DNA of 64,000 bases, taken from the NCBI GenBank assembly GCA_948474755.1, contig CAOLHI010000024.1:186001-250000 (forward strand), written 5' to 3'. The DNA comes from Ctenosaura bakeri (Eukaryota; Chordata; Lepidosauria; Squamata; Iguanidae). The notes under the pieces were generated by a model. It worked only from the letters and a program-made list of their open reading frames with translations. It did not search any database and was not told the DNA's origin. A program made the translations under genes and the position numbers. Shown piece after piece: positions 45,959-64,000 of the stretch. Position 1 is the stretch's first letter. Each line of letters begins with the position of its first letter.

Positions 45959-48900
45959 TACTGGCTATTTCTATATGATGTTGCATACTCTATTTTTATT
46001 TATTAAAATATTTTTATCTTCCTCCTTTCCAGGGATCTTCAGGTAACAGACAATTTAAACAACTTAAATATTTTAAAAACTGCAGCATAGAAATATATTA
46101 AACTAATAAATTAAAACAACTTAAAACATTTGCATCACCATCTGAGAGGTGGTTGTGAGGGAACTTAATATATTGTAACCAGGCCAATATAGCTGCAGAA
46201 CTATTAACTTGGCATTAGTTATGGTAATTTTTGAGAGTCTTATGGATTATCTTTATGAACCAGCTAGTCTGACTGAATAAACCTTGCAAAAGATCATTAC
46301 AGCTACCAGCAGTCTGGATTAAGTGATGTTTTCCTTTGCCCTTTGGTATCGCATCAACTGCATCATTCTTCCATTGAGATGCATATGTTACAAGCTCCTT
46401 GGCTGCCATCAGGTGAGATGGAAGGCGCTGTGCTCATCACCAGTGTTGAAGAGGTGGTCCAATGAGCTTCTGTGGATGGAACAGCAGGGGTCCTCCTTGT
46501 CCAACAGCACAAAATGCTTTGGGCTGGCTCTTGAGTCCACGCGGCTGCCTCTACAATAAGTCAAGAAAACCGCTATTCTGACATAGGCACATTCTTGGCT
46601 TAGGACAGCACTGTTGGTAATACTAGTTCTCAGGGGTGGTCAGAGCAACAGGACACACAACAAACATTTTATAAGTACTGTTCAACTTGTCTCCAACTCC
46701 TATTCTTAGCAGAAAGCAAATAGAAATAATCACTGAACAAACACGCTTGGCTTAGTTTTCATTAAAACTCTGTACTGTTGTGCTAGTAAAACAACATGAG
46801 AGAAGAAACACGTGCTGTTTTAGGAATGCAGCCTGTGGTGTATCTTCCTGCTCAAGAAATACAGTATAATCATCAACAACATACAGCAACAGGGTGTTCA
46901 GAAAAAATAAATTTTAACGGCATTTCTTCCCACAATCTTACTTCCAGTAATTAATTTAACTAGCAGTGCACAAACCCGGACTTAATCAGCTGGGCTACTA
47001 AGAAAGAGCACAACTGCATGCACATGTACTCAGGGTAAACCCAATCAAAGCTGATACCATCCGATTCTGATTATTTTGATCAGAATATTCATCAAATATA
47101 TTAGTCACCATCATCCACTATTTCCTAATCGGAAGCCAAATTAAATAATACAATATCTTTAATTTTATCAGCTCATACCTTCTCTGCAGTCCACTCAGGA
47201 TGGGCCCTATTAAGGAGAGTGAGACAGTGGCTTCTGGCAGCAGATGCTTGGTGGTGAGGAGTTGGCCATTCCCCTCCAGTGAAGGACAGCCATATGTTCC
47301 ACACAGCCTATCTTGTAGCACCTAAGGTAGCCTATTACCCTCAGGTGAAGTGAAGGATGCTGTTTCTCTTTAGAAAATAGACACAAGATCATGTCAGTGA
47401 CAGCCTGACAACAAGCCTGCATTAAACTAGGCAGTGACAGTAAATTATTTTAAGGCTGCACAGTGTTTCATTCTAGTATCTGCTAATATAGGCCAAGATG
47501 CTATGTCACATAGAAAAATGCAGATCAACAGCTTTCAGGAGCTCAGTGGATGTCATCAGACTTATATTAAAATTAGAAACAAGCACTTTGATTATCTTTA
47601 TTAGCCAGCTGGCTTGACTGGATACTTTCAAAAAAAAAAAATTACAGCTACTAGTTGAGTCTGGAATAAGCATTTTTTTTTTGGTATCCTATTAATTCTT
47701 GAACTGATGAGGTATAAGATCCTTCATTGTCTTCAGGTAAGGTAGCAGATGCTATGCTATCACTAGTGTTGAAGAGCTATGGGGCTGAGCAAGACCGTTC
47801 CCTGATTCTCCACCCACCCACTCCCCACAACCACCACTAGCCTTCCTGGCTCAAGTCTTCACCTAGGAACCCAATATGTATATATAGGTGGAGTCCTCTT
47901 TTCGTTCTGCACCATTTTCTGAAATCAAACATGGGATGCAAAAAAATGGTAAAGAATATTCACTACAACCTCCAGGAAAGCTGCATAGGAAGGAGTTGAT
48001 GAAGAAGCAGAGGTAACACATTGTTCCTCCCAAACATAACCTGGGGTATGGGACTATCAAGAATTGAATGCTACTCAGTTCCAAGTGCAGAAATGCCTTT
48101 AAGGAGGGACATTGTTTCGTACTGTTGTTACCAGCCACTTGTTTTGCTGTCCTGATTAAAACTGGAACCTAATAAGCTAGAGCCAAAGAATGTGAACCAC
48201 TAATACAGACATTTATTTGGGAGCTGATTATATTCTTGGCCAAATATTTGTAACTCAAATGTACAATTTTGCATGTGTACTCATTCTGGTCGTGTTAAAT
48301 AAAAATAAACAACACACTTGCACTGTTCCTATTTATCCCTGACAAGAATGGAATGCCAGATTCTACTTAAAGTGACAGGACAACTATGCGTTTCAAAAAA
48401 TATAAAAGGAAGCTTTTCATCTACTTTAAGAGACAAATATGAATCAAGAAATTTATGATAACTGAACAGACTTCACAACATAACCTGGAGGTGCAGTGAC
48501 TATGATCTAGAGTATCTTCCAAGTATAAATCAAGAGACTTTGCATGCTTGCTCTTGTTCTCCCAGTGACCAGAGTACTTGCCTCAGTACTGTAGATCATA
48601 TATATTAAGTGTCTCTTGAATTTTATGGATGACAAAGGAGGTATGCTTCTTGAACAGTCAATACAGATTTTAAAACTTTCTTTCCCACACCTTAACCATG
48701 GCTAGGGGATATGATACTATGACTCAGTTGAAGAGAACTTGATAAAATGTTACTTAAAAAATCGTGGATACCAGAGTGAATAACTAATAACAGCCAATCC
48801 AATCTCAGCACAGAGAACTCTGTGAGGAGAGGGAAAGGCATCAGTGAGAGGGAGGAAGATTTTTTTTTTAAAAAAATAACTGTTTATGACAGCTGGGAAC

Positions 48901-50181
48901 AGACTGTTAAAGGAGTCAGTTGTGAGCCTGAGATGAATGTATGAGTTCTGGGTATCTCAGTGGGTTTAAGAAAAGGGTCTTATATAACTTCATTTGAACA
49001 GTGTTAATTGTTTGGAACTTAGAACTGGAACCTGAGCGCAATCATTCTATATGTTATTAAATAAAGTTAAACTATATATTATTTTGTAAAACTGTCTCTG
49101 GACAGCATAATTTACCCTGAACCAAGGGTGAGTCACGCATATCATAAAGAAAGCAAATCTAACACACACAGTAATCCACAGTGGGGTCATCTGAAGGCCT
49201 ACAACTCCAGATTCAAGGAGGGATTTTAAAAGGGGACCTGAAGGCAAGGTAACAGTGACAGGTTTACAACACTAGGAACTATGGGGCCAATCTGAGAAGG
49301 AAAACTGGGATGTGGCAGCACTGCTGTTGAGATCCTAACCAAGGGTCTGCACATTAGCTTTTAAAGCTATTTAACATGTTGTGTAATCCAATAAGAGCTG
49401 AACTACAGTGAGGCAAAAGAAAAATAATTCCATAGAGGGAACAAAGATAAATGCCCATAACCACATGACATTATTTCCAATTCCTTAATCACTGTTAAGA
49501 GTACTGATATTACGATAGGCATTGCCTGAAAGGATAACCAAAAGCCAATGCACACACAATTCACTTCCAGCAGATTTGAAATCAGGAAAGTTTTCACTAA
49601 ATGAATGTAGTTTTAAAATAAGATTACAAGGACAAATCAAGCACTGAAGATATTTTTAATGCTGCAATCCCAATCCTTTTTCAAATACAGAATTTAGTAG
49701 AAGACCTGAATGGTAATTTTATTCTATTGCACTAAAGAATGAGAATGTTACAAAGGTAATAGTACCACAAATACCAAGTTTAAGCATCTGTTAACATGTT
49801 CCTACATATAAATGTAACTTGGCACAGCATTCCACTAGTGATAAACACTAGAACAATGCTGATGTATGACTTGCTACTGTGGAAGGGAGGAATTTCCTAC
49901 CTCCCCTGGGCAATGGCTCCCACCCCTTCAGAGCTCACTTTCCTTCTATGCCTTCCCTCAACACGGCCACATGGTGGCCAGCAGAGAGCTGTGGATGGAG
50001 GATGTCATCTTCCAGGACAGCTGAAGAAAGCAGAGGATGCCTCTGGCACAGCCATATGCTCTTCTCTCACTCTCAACCTGCTCTCCCTTGGCCAGTTTGG
50101 GGAACCACCACAAGGGGAAGGTGAGCCCTGTGGGAGGTGATGAAGAGAATGGTGTTGTTCCACCTGGGTGGAATTTTATGC
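45959..50181. other. CPM-MDM2 convergent intergenic interval / distal 3' UTRs
   Basis: No coding potential recognised. About 45990-46170 resembles a minus-strand LINE 3' UTR (TTTATTTATTAAAATATTTTTATC then cctcctttccag). Two diverged copies of about 210 bp lie at 46245-46470 and 47588-47790. Minus-strand AATAAA motifs at 49718-49723 and 48212-48217 could end longer MDM2 3' UTRs, since mammalian MDM2 has a multi-kilobase 3' UTR. Confidence 0.7.
46245..47790. repeat. Pair of diverged direct repeats in the intergenic interval
   Basis: 46245-46470 and 47588-47790 share order and text: 'gattatctttat', 'ccagct', 'attacagcta', 'gtctgga', 'ggtat', 'caggt', 'tcactagtgttgaagag'. About 1.3 kb apart, same orientation. 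Confidence 0.65.
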
Positions 50182-50187
50182 TTTATT
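50182..50187 (-). terminator. MDM2 candidate proximal poly(A) signal
   Basis: AATAAA on the minus strand about 210 nt after the MDM2 stop codon. It is the nearest canonical signal; longer 3' ends are likely. Confidence 0.4.
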
Positions 50188-50394
50188 CTCCTGATGCAGG
50201 ATTAAGGTCTAGATGTTTGGATTGATTGAACAAATCCAACCAAAATTTACTTTGAAACAATTATGACTGAATGATAAATTCCAGTGCAATATTTCCATTA
50301 AGACTCTTGAAAAATAAGAACACACTTTTGTCATCTTTCAAAATATTTTGCATTAGTTGATTGAGATTCTTAAAAGAGTTCTGTTGAATTCTGG

Positions 50395-63410
<13,016 letters not shown>

Positions 63411-63554
63411 TTGCCTGAGAGGATGAGAAAACGAAAGATAAGATTCAAAGCGGGTAAACGGCCGGGCGGTTGCTGCCCAGGAAAGGCCCCGCCAGGAAGT
63501 AGACCCACCGAACCCCCTCCGGCACGGATGCGCCCTCCCTGCCCGCTTCCTCAC

Positions 63555-63620
63555 CCGGGGTGAAGGCGCAGCTTCCGAGGACAGCCAACTCGCGCCACGC
63601 AGCAGAGCCGCCACTCGATA
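63555..63620 (-). other. MDM2: Putative MDM2 P2 5' UTR exon
   Basis: A donor CCGG|GTGAGG (GT at 63554-63553) lies 140 bp before the acceptor of the first coding exon. The 5' end is set about 25-30 bp downstream of a TATA-like box and is an estimate. This corresponds to human non-coding exon 2, used by the p53-inducible promoter. Confidence 0.6.
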
Positions 63621-63642
63621 CTCAACGGCAGCGGCGGCCGAG

Positions 63643-63650
63643 TATAAATA
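63643..63650 (-). promoter_or_regulatory. TATA-like box of MDM2 P2
   Basis: Minus strand reads GGTATTTATACT, close to the GCTATTTAAACC element at the same place in human P2. The plus strand reads TATAAATA, so the box alone does not fix direction; its context does. Confidence 0.55.
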
Positions 63651-63684
63651 CCGCCGCCTGCCGCCCTGCCTGGGAGTTCGGCCG

Positions 63685-63704
63685 GGGCAAGTCTGGGCTT
63701 AACT
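63685..63704 (-). promoter_or_regulatory. p53 response element 2 (MDM2 P2)
   Basis: Minus strand AGTTAAGCCCAGACTTGCCC, two adjacent decamers without spacer. The second (AGACTTGCCC) fits RRRCWWGYYY at all ten positions; the first has the non-consensus T found also in human. Human RE2 is AGTTAAGTCCTGACTTGTCT, so 16 of 20 bases agree. Confidence 0.85.
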
Positions 63705-63722
63705 CCCTCACCAACCGCGGCC

Positions 63723-63742
63723 CGACATGTCCGAGCATGACT
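63723..63742 (-). promoter_or_regulatory. p53 response element 1 (MDM2 P2)
   Basis: Minus strand AGTCATGCTCGGACATGTCG: two decamers each with a CATG core and no spacer; the second departs from RRRCWWGYYY only at its last base. It occupies the position of human RE1 (GGTCAAGTTCAGACACGTTC), 18 bp upstream of RE2. Confidence 0.8.
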
Positions 63743-63753
63743 CGCTGAGACGC

Positions 63754-63772
63754 GGAAAGCGACGCTGAGTCA
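63754..63772 (-). promoter_or_regulatory. AP-1 plus ETS motif pair
   Basis: TGAGTCA (63766-63772, perfect AP-1 heptamer; minus strand TGACTCA) sits 8 bp from a GGAA ETS core (63754-63757). The human P2 promoter has TGACTCAGC followed by TTTCC at the same place, the Ras-responsive AP-1/ETS element. Confidence 0.65.
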
Positions 63773-64000
63773 ACAGGGACAGTGGGAGGGACGGGGACTA
63801 AGACGCCACGGCCCAGCTCCCACGAAGGGTACCGGCCAGGCTTCGCCCTTTGTCCTCCCCGGCACTGACCCTTCCTTCTACCGGGCTTCCCCGCGGCTTC
63901 CTGAGGAGCCAGAAAAGAAGCCTCTGTGTTCGCAGTTCTCTTACACCCGGGCGGGGGAGCGTTTCTTGTCCCGCTTTTTTAGCCTCCTGGCCTCCCCCGA

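Overview
This is a vertebrate nuclear window, almost certainly from a squamate reptile (a lizard). It holds two complete, convergently oriented protein-coding genes set in repeat-rich intron and intergenic DNA. The evidence for Squamata is the repeat content: tRNA-headed Sauria SINEs, chimeric SINEs whose head is 5S rRNA-like and whose tail is Sauria/RTE-like, CR1 LINEs ending in ATTCTATG repeats, L2 LINE 3' ends, and many non-autonomous DNA transposons of the types common in lizards. I cannot name the species.

Layout. At about 590-960 a GC-rich, CpG-rich stretch marks the promoter of CPM (carboxypeptidase M, + strand). Eight coding exons follow between 1165 and 45853. They splice in frame to 442 residues (human CPM has 443) with every zinc ligand and the catalytic Glu present. 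A poly(A) signal lies at 45953. From about 45960 to 50390 is the CPM/MDM2 tail-to-tail interval, which also carries the MDM2 3' UTR. MDM2 (- strand) has ten coding exons between 63410 and 50395 that splice in frame to 476 residues: p53-binding SWIB domain, NLS, acidic domain, RanBP2-type zinc finger and C-terminal RING. Upstream of its first coding exon are a short 5' UTR exon, a TATA-like box, two tandem p53 response elements and an AP-1/ETS pair. These appear in the same order as in the human p53-inducible P2 promoter. The window ends in the MDM2 CpG island.

Biology. CPM is a GPI-anchored ecto-enzyme that removes C-terminal Arg/Lys from peptides. MDM2 is the nuclear E3 ubiquitin ligase that restrains p53 and is itself induced by p53. 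They are physical neighbours (convergent in mammals too) rather than members of one pathway.

Repeats. The largest group is a palindromic MITE of about 120-200 bp (termini GGCCATTTC, 3-bp target duplications) with at least eleven copies. There are also GGCCCTTTTCACA MITEs of about 400-450 bp, three CAGTTGGCCCTCCACATT elements carrying private internal tandem arrays, a hAT-like element with a 21-bp minisatellite inside an L2 LINE, and many microsatellites. I found no prokaryote-type system, CRISPR array, tRNA or functional rRNA gene. The most informative signals beyond the genes are the conserved p53-response architecture of the MDM2 promoter and several nested or palindromic repeat structures. 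I do not see a convincing new biological system.
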